Source: Streptococcus infantis (GTDB lineage: Bacteria; Bacillota; Bacilli; Lactobacillales; Streptococcaceae). Taken from it: DNA of 64,000 nucleotides. The stretch is from positions 992,001-1,056,000 of the forward strand of contig NZ_CP046525.1 in the NCBI RefSeq assembly GCF_021497965.1. Direction: 5' to 3'. Positions within the stretch are counted from its first letter, which is position 1, and each line of letters begins with the position of its first letter. The notes under the pieces were generated by a model that saw nothing but the letters and a program-made list of their open reading frames with translations, had not been told where the DNA came from and did not search any database. The translations under genes and the position numbers were made by a program. Positions 6,434 through 17,125 of this stretch are shown here, piece by piece.

Positions 6434-7586
6434 GATCAGTCTCCTCTACCGGTTCATAAAGTCCACTAACTTCTTTGTACCAATCAAAAATCTCTGAGAT
6501 GACTACTTTAGCAGAAGCATAAATTGGAATTCCTAGCAATACTCCCCAGATACCAAACATAGAACCCGAAGTCAAAAGTACAAAAAGAATAGTAATTGGG
6601 TGAATATTTAATTGGCTTCCTAGAATCAGTGGTGAAACGAAACGACCTTCAATAGTTTGCTCTACAATAAAGACAATAATAACTTTTAAGAGCATGACTG
6701 GACCTGCAATGAGACCCAACACAAGGGCTGGAATCATCGCAAGGAAGCTTCCAAGATAAGGCACAAGATTCAATACACCTGCAGTAACACCTAGTGCTAC
6801 TGCATAACGAAGGCCAATAATCTTGAAGAAGATAATAAACATGATAGCTACGATAACAGCTACCGTAATTTGTCCTCTAACGTAGTTAGAAAGTTGTTGG
6901 TTCACATCTGATAGAACCTTACCTACTGGTTCTCTTAATTTATTTGGTAAAAATTGAGTGATATAATCTCTCAACCCTTTCCCATCTCTAAGGAGATAAA
7001 AGAGCATAAATGGCATGATAATCAAAGCGACGATTACTTGAGAAGTTCCACTAATAATAGCACTCACCCAGTTAACAGCTTTGGAAGAGATATTACTTGC
7101 CCATGCAGTTGCCTGAGTTGAAAATTGCGCTAAAACCTGTTCCAGTTGAGGTCTAAAATCATCTGGCAAACGCTTGGTTACAAGATCATCAATCACTCTG
7201 TCAGCATCTTCTATATAACTTGGTACATTTTGTGCAAAAATAATCACCTGACGTTGAAGGTTTGGGATCGCAACCGCTAAACCGATAATTAAAAGAAAAG
7301 CGATTATCACAAAGATAATACTAATGGCTAAGACACGGTTTATCTTGTACTTCTCCATCAAATCTACCAGTGGATTCAATAGATAAAATAGTAGCCCTGA
7401 TAAGATAACAGGCAACATAACTACAGATAAAAAGTCAATGACTGGTATAAATAAAAAGCTGATTTTACTGAGAATAAAAATATTCAGACCTAACAGTAAA
7501 GTCACCAAAAAGACCGTTACGGCCTTATTATCTAAAAACCATTTAAAAAACCAAGATAAGGTAAAGTGTTTCTCTTTTTGTTCCAT
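6423..7586 (-). CDS. AI-2E family transporter (membrane protein)
   Basis: This 387-residue integral membrane protein has a cytoplasmic N-terminus followed by about eight hydrophobic segments. They are arranged as in the AI-2E/PerM/YtvI family: paired helices at the N-terminus, a soluble loop near residues 130-185, and a C-terminal block with LVPYLGSFLAMIPALVLGL and the family motif HPITILFVLLTSGSMFGIWGVLLGIP. Members have been linked to autoinducer-2 export or to ion antiport; the substrate here is unknown. A TATAAT (7618-7613) with upstream TGG precedes the gene. It is the first gene of a two-gene unit with the TPR protein. A paralogue lies at 32469-33569. Confidence 0.9.
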   Translation of the reverse strand: MEQKEKHFTLSWFFKWFLDNKAVTVFLVTLLLGLNIFILSKISFLFIPVIDFLSVVMLPVILSGLLFYLLNPLVDLMEKYKINRVLAISIIFVIIAFLLIIGLAVAIPNLQRQVIIFAQNVPSYIEDADRVIDDLVTKRLPDDFRPQLEQVLAQFSTQATAWASNISSKAVNWVSAIISGTSQVIVALIIMPFMLFYLLRDGKGLRDYITQFLPNKLREPVGKVLSDVNQQLSNYVRGQITVAVIVAIMFIIFFKIIGLRYAVALGVTAGVLNLVPYLGSFLAMIPALVLGLIAGPVMLLKVIIVFIVEQTIEGRFVSPLILGSQLNIHPITILFVLLTSGSMFGIWGVLLGIPIYASAKVVISEIFDWYKEVSGLYEPVEETDREQ

Positions 7587-7612
7587 GATATCTTCCTTTC
7601 CTATGTCCTAAC

Positions 7613-7618
7613 ATTATA
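7613..7618 (-). promoter_or_regulatory. Extended -10 of the AI-2E/TPR operon
   Basis: TATAAT with TGG directly before it, about 27 bp upstream of the ATG at 7586. Confidence 0.5.
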
Positions 7619-7742
7619 CCATTTTTTTAGGAAAAATAAGGTGTTTTTATGGTGTTTTCATCAAAGAGATATTTGTGATTTCCACTACCAGTAAAGTCGC
7701 CATTTCTACCTTAGAATTTTCATCTAGTGCCCCTTTTTATGT

Positions 7743-7748
7743 TATAAT
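7743..7748 (+). promoter_or_regulatory. -10 element of the lactonase gene
   Basis: TATAAT, 28 bp upstream of the chosen ATG. It rules out an upstream in-frame start at 7675, which would precede the transcription start. Confidence 0.6.
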
Positions 7749-7776
7749 GGAAGTATATTTTCTTAGAGGTATGAAT

Positions 7777-8790
7777 ATGAAAGAAACAGTATATTTTGGA
7801 ACTTATACCCGTCGTATATCCCAAGGGATTTACAAGGCTGATTTTGATACCGAGACAGGTGAACTAGCAAATTTAGAACTCTTTGCAGCAGAACCAAGTC
7901 CAACCTATTTAGCATTTGACCAAGACCAGCATGTATATACCGTTGGAAGTCATGATGGCAAAGGGGGTATTGCAGCATACAAGACTGATGGTAGCCTCCT
8001 TAATCACGTCGTTGAAGAAGGTGCTCCTCACTGTTACGTTGCAGTTGACGAAAAACGTAGTCTAGTCTATGGCGCAAACTACCATAAAGGACAAGTGTTA
8101 GTCTATAAACGAAAAGAAGATGGCAGTCTTGAATTAGCTAATATTGACCAACATACCGGCCATGGTCCACATGAAAATCAAGCTTCTCCACATGTACACT
8201 TTACAGATTTAACACCAGATCAGTATTTAGTCACTTGCGACCTAGGTACTGATGAAGTAACTACCTATGATGTCAATTCAGAAGGAAAGATAAGTCCATT
8301 AGCTACCTACAACTGTACTCCTGGTGCGGGTGCGCGTCACCTGGTTTTCCACCACCACTACAAGATTGCTTATCTTATCTGCGAACTGAACAGTACAATT
8401 GAAGTATTGATTTACGATGGAGTCGGAGCATTTGAAAAAATGCAGGTCATTTCAACCTTACCAGATGACTATAAAGGGTTTAACGGCACTGCTGCTATTC
8501 GTCTCTCTAAAGATGGCAAATACCTCTATGCTTCGAACCGCGGACATGATTCTATCGCAGTATATAGTATTTTAGCGGATGGAAGTTTAGAGTTATTAGA
8601 GATTGTTCCAACTCACGGACATAACCCACGTGATTTTGATTTGTCACCAAACCAAGAGTTCCTCATCGCAGTTCACCAAGATTCAGATAATGCAAGTGTC
8701 TTTAAGCGTAATCCTGAAACTGGTCGACTTGCAGAACTTTCGAATGACTTTCATGTACCTGAAGCGGTCTGCATTAGTTTTCATCACTAA
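7777..8790 (+). CDS. pgl: Lactonase family protein, 6-phosphogluconolactonase type
   Basis: The 337-residue product from MKETVYFGTYTRR is a seven-bladed beta-propeller of the YbhE/Pgl family. Repeated blade motifs such as PSPTYLAFDQDQHVYTVG, ASPHVHFTDL and HNPRDFDLSPNQEFLIAVHQDS are visible. Such enzymes hydrolyse 6-phosphogluconolactone in the oxidative pentose-phosphate pathway, although some relatives use other lactones. The ATG at 7777 was chosen over 7771 because AGAGG at 7765-7769 is 7 bases away, and because the TATAAT at 7743-7748 lies inside a longer in-frame extension. It stands alone, convergent with atpC. The exact substrate is by family only. Confidence 0.85.
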   Translation: MKETVYFGTYTRRISQGIYKADFDTETGELANLELFAAEPSPTYLAFDQDQHVYTVGSHDGKGGIAAYKTDGSLLNHVVEEGAPHCYVAVDEKRSLVYGANYHKGQVLVYKRKEDGSLELANIDQHTGHGPHENQASPHVHFTDLTPDQYLVTCDLGTDEVTTYDVNSEGKISPLATYNCTPGAGARHLVFHHHYKIAYLICELNSTIEVLIYDGVGAFEKMQVISTLPDDYKGFNGTAAIRLSKDGKYLYASNRGHDSIAVYSILADGSLELLEIVPTHGHNPRDFDLSPNQEFLIAVHQDSDNASVFKRNPETGRLAELSNDFHVPEAVCISFHH

Positions 8791-8791
8791 C

Positions 8792-8829
8792 AAAAAAAGA
8801 ACTTGAATAAAGATCAAGTTCTTTTTTAT
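8792..8829. terminator. Bidirectional terminator between pgl and atpC
   Basis: AAAAAAGAACTTGA and TCAAGTTCTTTTTT form a perfect stem around a 7-base loop, with A- and T-runs for both strands. Confidence 0.85.
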
Positions 8830-8830
8830 T

Positions 8831-9250
8831 TTATAATTTATTTCCGACATTGATACGGTTAATGGCACGTTGCAATGCAATCTTAGCACGACGTTCTTGG
8901 TCAATCAAATGTTTATCTTGTGCTTCTTCGATTTCACGTTCTGCACGAAGTTTCGCACGTTCTGCACGGCTAACATCGATATCACGAGCGCGTTCAGCTG
9001 AGTCAGCAACGATAGTTATGACATCATTAGCAATCTCAATGATTCCTCCGTTTACTGCTATCCAGTTTACATGAGAATCATCATCAACTCGTTTGACTTT
9101 AACTTCATCAACTGCTAATACCGCAATCATATTTTGATGTCGTGGCAAGATCCCCATCTCACCATCCAGAGTTCGTACCGATACAAAGCTGGCATGGTGA
9201 TCATAGACGAGGCCATCTGGTGTCACGATCTGGACAGTTAACTGAGCCAT
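8831..9250 (-). CDS. atpC: F1Fo ATP synthase epsilon subunit
   Basis: The 139-residue protein opens with [17 protein letters not shown], the beta-sandwich of epsilon, and closes with a two-helix domain rich in Arg/Ala/Glu (from about 90). The epsilon subunit belongs to the central stalk and regulates ATP hydrolysis. Last gene of the operon, 10 bp after atpD and before a strong terminator. Standard length. Confidence 0.97.
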   Translation of the reverse strand: MAQLTVQIVTPDGLVYDHHASFVSVRTLDGEMGILPRHQNMIAVLAVDEVKVKRVDDDSHVNWIAVNGGIIEIANDVITIVADSAERARDIDVSRAERAKLRAEREIEEAQDKHLIDQERRAKIALQRAINRINVGNKL

Positions 9251-9260
9251 AGGTCACCTC

Positions 9261-10676
<1,416 letters not shown>

Positions 10677-10702
10677 CTATTCTATATAAGATACTGTCGG
10701 TT

Positions 10703-10717
10703 CCTAGTATTGCTAGG
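10703..10717 (-). other. Small hairpin in the atpG-atpD gap
   Basis: CCTAG and CTAGG flank 5 bases in the 81-bp spacer. There is no T-run, so this is not a terminator; it might affect mRNA processing or subunit stoichiometry. Confidence 0.3.
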
Positions 10718-10748
10718 TCCTAAGTTCATTCATTTGAGCAGGATGGCT

Positions 10749-11627
10749 TTATTCTAAAGCGCTAGCTCCTGCCACGATTTCTGTGATTTCTTGTGTAATC
10801 GCCGCCTGTCTGGCACGGTTATACTGAATGGTCAAATCATTAATCACTTTTTTAGCATTATCAGTCGCTGTTTGCATAGCTGTCATCCCTGCAGCATTTT
10901 CAGCTGTCTTGGCATCAATAATAGCACCATAAATCATACTTTCAGCAAATTGTGGTAGTAATTGATCCAAGATTTCTTCACGACTTGTTTCAAGGTCAAA
11001 GGTCAAGCTATAGTTCTCATCCGCTTCATTTGGATCCAAGTCCACAATTGGAAGCATCTGTTCTACACGCATTTGACTTGTCAGTGTATTAACGTGGTGG
11101 TTGTAACAAACATAGAGCTCATCAAAAAGTTCGTTTTGATACATTTCAATCGTTTTTGTAATAATCTTACGAACTTCATCAAAGCTTGGTTGGCTTGCAA
11201 GTCCACGCAATTCATAGATTGGTTGAATACCGCGTGATTTGAAGAAATCGGCTCCCATACCACCAATACAGATAACCTCAAAGTCATCACCTGAAGGATG
11301 GTATTCTTGCTGAAGTTTCATGACTGCTTTTAAGATTGAAGAATTATATCCTCCAACAAGACCACGGTCAGATGTAATGACGATATAGCCTGTTTTTTTG
11401 ACAGGGCGACTGATCAACATAGGGTTAGTTGATCCGCCTGCACCATCTCCGTGGAGGATATCTGTAACTAGTTTACGCACTTTTTGTGCATACACTTGGA
11501 AGTTACGAGATGCTTCTTCAGAACGACCTAACTTAGCTGCAGAAACCATCTGCATAGCGTTAGTAATTTGACTAGTATTTTTCGTTGAGGCGATTTTTGT
11601 TTTAATATCATTTAGAGATACTGCCAT
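10749..11627 (-). CDS. atpG: F1Fo ATP synthase gamma subunit
   Basis: The 292-residue rotor subunit begins [25 protein letters not shown], the conserved N-terminal helix ([10 protein letters not shown]), and ends with the matching coiled-coil helix [22 protein letters not shown]. These two helices form the rotating shaft inside the alpha/beta ring. It follows atpA by 15 bp. Standard length, nothing unusual. Confidence 0.97.
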   Translation of the reverse strand: MAVSLNDIKTKIASTKNTSQITNAMQMVSAAKLGRSEEASRNFQVYAQKVRKLVTDILHGDGAGGSTNPMLISRPVKKTGYIVITSDRGLVGGYNSSILKAVMKLQQEYHPSGDDFEVICIGGMGADFFKSRGIQPIYELRGLASQPSFDEVRKIITKTIEMYQNELFDELYVCYNHHVNTLTSQMRVEQMLPIVDLDPNEADENYSLTFDLETSREEILDQLLPQFAESMIYGAIIDAKTAENAAGMTAMQTATDNAKKVINDLTIQYNRARQAAITQEITEIVAGASALE

Positions 11628-11642
11628 CTGACACCTCTATTC

Positions 11643-13698
<2,056 letters not shown>

Positions 13699-13699
<1 letters not shown>

Positions 13700-14193
13700 T
13701 AAGCTTCTCCTAGCTGATCGATATACTGATCAATGAGTTCTTTGTGGGCATGACCATCAAGGTTTTGTGAGATAATTTTTCCAGCTAGATTAACTGTCAA
13801 ATCTGCTACCTCACCTTTAACGCTTTGTAAAGCCTCTGCTTTATTTTGCTCAATTTCTTGGTTAGCTTTTTCTTTTAAGCGCCCTGCTTCAAGTTTAGCT
13901 TCAGCCAAAATATCGGCCTTACTTTTCTCAGCTGTTTCCTTTGCATTCTCGATAATCGTTTTAGCTTCGGTACGGCTTCCTGCTAACTCAGCTTCACGTT
14001 TGCTAGCAAGTTCCTCTGCCTTTTTACGGGCTTCCTCGGCACCATCAATATCTGAAGAAATCTTTTCAGCGCGTTCATCTAAGACACTGGTAATATTTCC
14101 CCAAGCATATTTCTTCACTAAAAAGATTAATAAAAGGAAGGAACCAGCGATCAGAATAAAGTCACCAATAATGGTACTAATAGTTAAATCCAT
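13699..14193 (-). CDS. atpF: F1Fo ATP synthase b subunit
   Basis: The 164-residue stator protein has one N-terminal membrane helix ([20 protein letters not shown]) followed by a long charged coiled coil rich in Ala, Glu and Lys. It forms the peripheral stalk as a dimer. A strong GAGGAGG ribosome site precedes it, and its stop overlaps the atpH start. Confidence 0.96.
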
Positions 14194-14211
14194 CTTCTAA
14201 TCCTCCTCTAC

Positions 14212-14928
14212 TTACTCTTCCCCTTCATTTATTTTTTTACCAATGTACATAGATGACAACATGGTAAATACATAGGCTTGAATACATGAAATGAAAATCG
14301 AAAAGGCTGTCCATAACATGTTTGCAATAAAGGCAAAAGGATACCAATACAAGGCATGTTGTGACAAGGCCAATAGCAATCCTGCTAAGACCTCACCGGC
14401 AAAAATATTTCCGTATATCCGAATCGCCAAGGAGGCAAAATTGGTGAACTCTTCTAAAATGTTCATCGGAGTCATGAAGCCAGGTGTAACAAATGCTCTC
14501 AAATATTCTTTAACGCCTCTACGACGAATTCCTTCTACATGAGCGATCAAGGTGATCAATAATGAGAGGGATAAATCGTATCCAAGGTTGGCTGTTGGAG
14601 AAGTCCACAAGTTATAACCGTTTGTTGTTTGTACCTTTGCCATTAAACCAATATTATTGGCAACCAAGATAAACAAGAATAGAGAAAATAGGAACAAGGA
14701 ATAGTCCTTGATGTATGAATCTCCAATGTTTGGTTTTACAAAACTAACCACAAAGTCATAAATCATCTCAAGAGCATTTTGTTTGCCCTTTGGACGGATG
14801 GTCATTTTTCGACTTGCCCAGTAGACAAAGGCAAAAACCATCAAAACAGTTACAAGAGACATGGCAAGCAGGGTCAAATCAAAGGATATTGGTCCAATAT
14901 TAACGGTTGGATTCAAACTTTCTTCCAT
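14212..14928 (-). CDS. atpB: F1Fo ATP synthase a subunit
   Basis: The 238-residue membrane protein has about six membrane segments. The helix [23 protein letters not shown] carries the essential Arg that faces the c-ring glutamate during proton transfer. Second gene of the operon, 32 bp after atpE. Complete. Confidence 0.96.
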   Translation of the reverse strand: MEESLNPTVNIGPISFDLTLLAMSLVTVLMVFAFVYWASRKMTIRPKGKQNALEMIYDFVVSFVKPNIGDSYIKDYSLFLFSLFLFILVANNIGLMAKVQTTNGYNLWTSPTANLGYDLSLSLLITLIAHVEGIRRRGVKEYLRAFVTPGFMTPMNILEEFTNFASLAIRIYGNIFAGEVLAGLLLALSQHALYWYPFAFIANMLWTAFSIFISCIQAYVFTMLSSMYIGKKINEGEE

Positions 14929-14960
14929 GGTTTGACACCTCCATTTCTAAATAGAGTTGT

Positions 14961-15161
14961 CTATTTAATGACAAATGACATCGCTAGAGTTACAAAGAAT
15001 GTTCCTTCGATAAAGGCGATCCCCATGATCATCAAACTACGCAATTGTGGGATGATATCTGGTTGGCGTGCAGCTGATTTGAACAAACCGTTCATCAACA
15101 TACCTTCTGCAAGAGATACACCCATACAGGCAAGACATAGACCGAAAAATGTTAAATTCAT
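14961..15161 (-). CDS. atpE: F1Fo ATP synthase c subunit
   Basis: The 66-residue hairpin protein has two membrane helices joined by a polar ARQPD loop. The proton-carrying carboxylate is E52 in AFIEGTFF. Being the first gene, upstream of atpB, is the streptococcal order. Residue 14 is Gly and residue 49 Ala as in S. pneumoniae, but residue 18 is Ala where, from memory, pneumococcus has Gly; positions 14, 18 and 49 are among those altered in optochin-resistant pneumococci. A GGAG ribosome site precedes the ATG. Confidence 0.96.
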   Translation of the reverse strand: MNLTFFGLCLACMGVSLAEGMLMNGLFKSAARQPDIIPQLRSLMIMGIAFIEGTFFVTLAMSFVIK

Positions 15162-15198
15162 GACGAATTCTCCTTTTTTAAATTAAATTTACCTCCCT

Positions 15199-15227
15199 AG
15201 TTTAGTCCTAAAATTTGCTTTTGTCAA
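15199..15227 (-). promoter_or_regulatory. Promoter of the atp operon
   Basis: TTGACA (15227-15222), 17-bp spacer, TAAACT (15204-15199), about 40 bp before the atpE start. In related species this operon is induced by acid. Confidence 0.8.
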
Positions 15228-15240
15228 CTTTTTACTAGGA

Positions 15241-15256
15241 ATGGAAGCGTTTTGAA
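15241..15256. promoter_or_regulatory. cre-like site upstream of the atp promoter
   Basis: ATGGAAGCGTTTTGAA matches the catabolite-responsive element WTGNAANCGNWNNCAW except at one position. It ends 13 bp upstream of the -35. Weak evidence without CcpA data. Confidence 0.35.
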
Positions 15257-15354
15257 TCATTTATTTCCATTTTTACGATTTTCAAGACAATCATATAGAA
15301 ATTTTTAATGTCATTTCATATATTTTTCCTTATCTTTCCTATTTTTCTGAAAAG

Positions 15355-15384
15355 AAAAAATCCAAGTTTCAAAACCTGGATTTA
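15355..15384 (-). terminator. Terminator after the U32/CHY unit
   Basis: AAATCCA and TGGATTT arms with inner partial pairing, followed on the minus strand by TTTTTTCTTTT. Confidence 0.7.
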
Positions 15385-15391
15385 CCTTTTC

Positions 15392-15703
15392 TTATTTGAA
15401 ATAAAATGAATGATGACTCTGGCAAGCTGGATTAAATGCAGCTTTACAGTATGGACAAGTGCCCGTCTCTGTATAATCCTCATACGTTAGTGTTTTCCCA
15501 CAGGATCCACATAAGATAGGTCTATCTTCTTTCAGATTTAAAGGATAGGGAGAAAATATGTGCGACTCCAGTTCATTATGACACTGATAACAGGCATAGT
15601 ATTTCTGACACTCATAGCACTGTAAGGCTACGATGTCTTTATCAGTATGGTAATGAACACATCTGCTTTCAGCATCTACCAGCAATCCCTGAGCTTGAAC
15701 CAT
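15392..15703 (-). CDS. CHY zinc-finger protein
   Basis: The 103-residue protein is packed with metal ligands: CVHYHTDKDIVALQCYECQKYYACYQCHNE, then CGSC, CPYC and a late CQSHH. The CVHYH and paired CxxC elements define the CHY zinc-finger family, expected to bind about three zinc ions. In bacteria its role is unknown; eukaryotic relatives include ubiquitin ligases. It lies 13 bp after the U32 gene and shares its promoter and terminator, so it may accompany that enzyme, but no functional link is established. Confidence 0.85.
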   Translation of the reverse strand: MVQAQGLLVDAESRCVHYHTDKDIVALQCYECQKYYACYQCHNELESHIFSPYPLNLKEDRPILCGSCGKTLTYEDYTETGTCPYCKAAFNPACQSHHSFYFK

Positions 15704-15716
15704 GATTTTTCCTTAT

Positions 15717-17003
15717 CTAGGCACGAACAGTAACGCTTGTTCCATCTTCTTTATAAAGGTTAATCAGACCTTCTTTCAAAGCACGGACCATATCACCGGC
15801 TTGTACTGGTTGAGGAACCTTGATGGTCAAGAGTTCCATTGGGTTTGGTGCACGGTCGATTTTATTTCCTTTTGAGTCATGAAGGTCTTCGATGTAGGTT
15901 TCAAAATGACGGAAACCTGGACCGTAAAATTCGACTTGGTCACCTTCATTGATAACATTACGTTGACGAATAGTTGCTGTTTGAGTCGCATCATCATAAG
16001 CTACTACTTCAGCAACAAACTTGTATTCTGGAATCTTGCGACGAGCACCGAAAAGCTGTTCATTTTCAGATGGTGTTCCGTAGTAGAAACCTGTAGCCAA
16101 TTCACGTTGGGCAACCTTCCACATTTCATCAATCAAGTCTTGCTTGATTGCTTCAAACTTTTCAGGACTCTCAAGGTAAGCATCGACTGCAGCCTTGTAG
16201 CAGTTTGTTACTGTTGAAACGTAATGAATAGACTTCATACGACCTTCAATCTTCAAACTGTCCACACCATTTTCGATCATATCTGGAATATGGTCAATCA
16301 TAGACATATCAACCGCAGACATGGAGAATTCTTCAGGAATTTCTCCCTTGAGGCTCTTACGCTCTTTACCAAATGGCATATCGTAAAGATCATATTTCCA
16401 GCGACAAGATTGTGAACATCCACCACGGTTGGCATCACGCATACTCATATGGTTTGAAAGGGTACAACGACCAGAGTAAGAAATACACATCGCACCATGT
16501 ACGAATGCTTCGATTTCTACGTCTGTACGTTTGCGGATTTCTGCCAATTCTTCCATAGAAACCTCACGCGCCAAAACAACACGCGTCAAGCCAAGTTCTT
16601 TCCAGAATTCTAGTGTTTCATAGTTGGTCGCACTAGCTTGTGTAGAAAGGTGGATTTCAAGACCTGGTGCTTCAGTTGCCGCAATCATAATCAAGGCTGG
16701 GTCTGATACGATGACCGCTGCAATTCCGATATCACGCAATTTACGGAACCATTCTCCAGCACCTTCTTCATTTCCCTCGTGCATAACCATATTAGCCGCT
16801 ACATAAACCTTAGCGCCATACTTAGCCGCAAACTGAACTCCTTCTTCCATTTGTTCGAAAGTAAAGTTACCCGCACGGCTACGTAGACCATAGGCCTGAC
16901 CACCGATAAAGACAGCATCTGCACCGTATTGAACAGCTACTTTTAGTTTTTCTAGTGTTCCTGCAGGTGATAGAACCTCAGGACGTTTCAAAGTTTTTGT
17001 CAT
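15717..17003 (-). CDS. Peptidase U32 family protein, TrhP-like (tRNA wobble-uridine hydroxylation)
   Basis: The 428-residue protein has the U32 hallmarks: PEVLSPAGTLEKLKVAVQYGADAVFIGG at the N-terminus and EAFVHGAMCISYSGRCTLS followed by GGCSQSCRW, whose cysteines probably hold an Fe-S cluster. A small beta-barrel domain follows from about residue 335. Proteins of this size resemble TrhP2 (B. subtilis YrrO) and E. coli TrhP, needed for 5-hydroxyuridine at tRNA position 34; the older label is collagenase-like protease. The ATG at 17003 (MTKTLKRPEV) has AGGAGA before it and is preferred to one six codons upstream. Promoter at 17049-17077; co-transcribed with the CHY protein. Confidence 0.85.
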   Translation of the reverse strand: MTKTLKRPEVLSPAGTLEKLKVAVQYGADAVFIGGQAYGLRSRAGNFTFEQMEEGVQFAAKYGAKVYVAANMVMHEGNEEGAGEWFRKLRDIGIAAVIVSDPALIMIAATEAPGLEIHLSTQASATNYETLEFWKELGLTRVVLAREVSMEELAEIRKRTDVEIEAFVHGAMCISYSGRCTLSNHMSMRDANRGGCSQSCRWKYDLYDMPFGKERKSLKGEIPEEFSMSAVDMSMIDHIPDMIENGVDSLKIEGRMKSIHYVSTVTNCYKAAVDAYLESPEKFEAIKQDLIDEMWKVAQRELATGFYYGTPSENEQLFGARRKIPEYKFVAEVVAYDDATQTATIRQRNVINEGDQVEFYGPGFRHFETYIEDLHDSKGNKIDRAPNPMELLTIKVPQPVQAGDMVRALKEGLINLYKEDGTSVTVRA

Positions 17004-17048
17004 GTTTTCTCCTATTTGCAATATAAAAGTTTGACACTAATCTTTACC

Positions 17049-17077
17049 ATTTTATAGCAAAAAGGTTCTAAAATCAA
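17049..17077 (-). promoter_or_regulatory. Promoter of the U32 gene
   Basis: TTGATT (17077-17072), 17-bp spacer, TAAAAT (17054-17049). Confidence 0.6.
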
Positions 17078-17125
17078 GTTTTGATTGATTGTTTAGACAA
17101 TTTTAATTTTCTTGAAAATCTAAGT

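Noticed and set aside
17103-17119. AATTTTC and GAAAAT near the end of comEC, resembling a CodY box
   Set aside because: One extra base between the half-sites breaks the 15-bp spacing, and it lies too far from a promoter.
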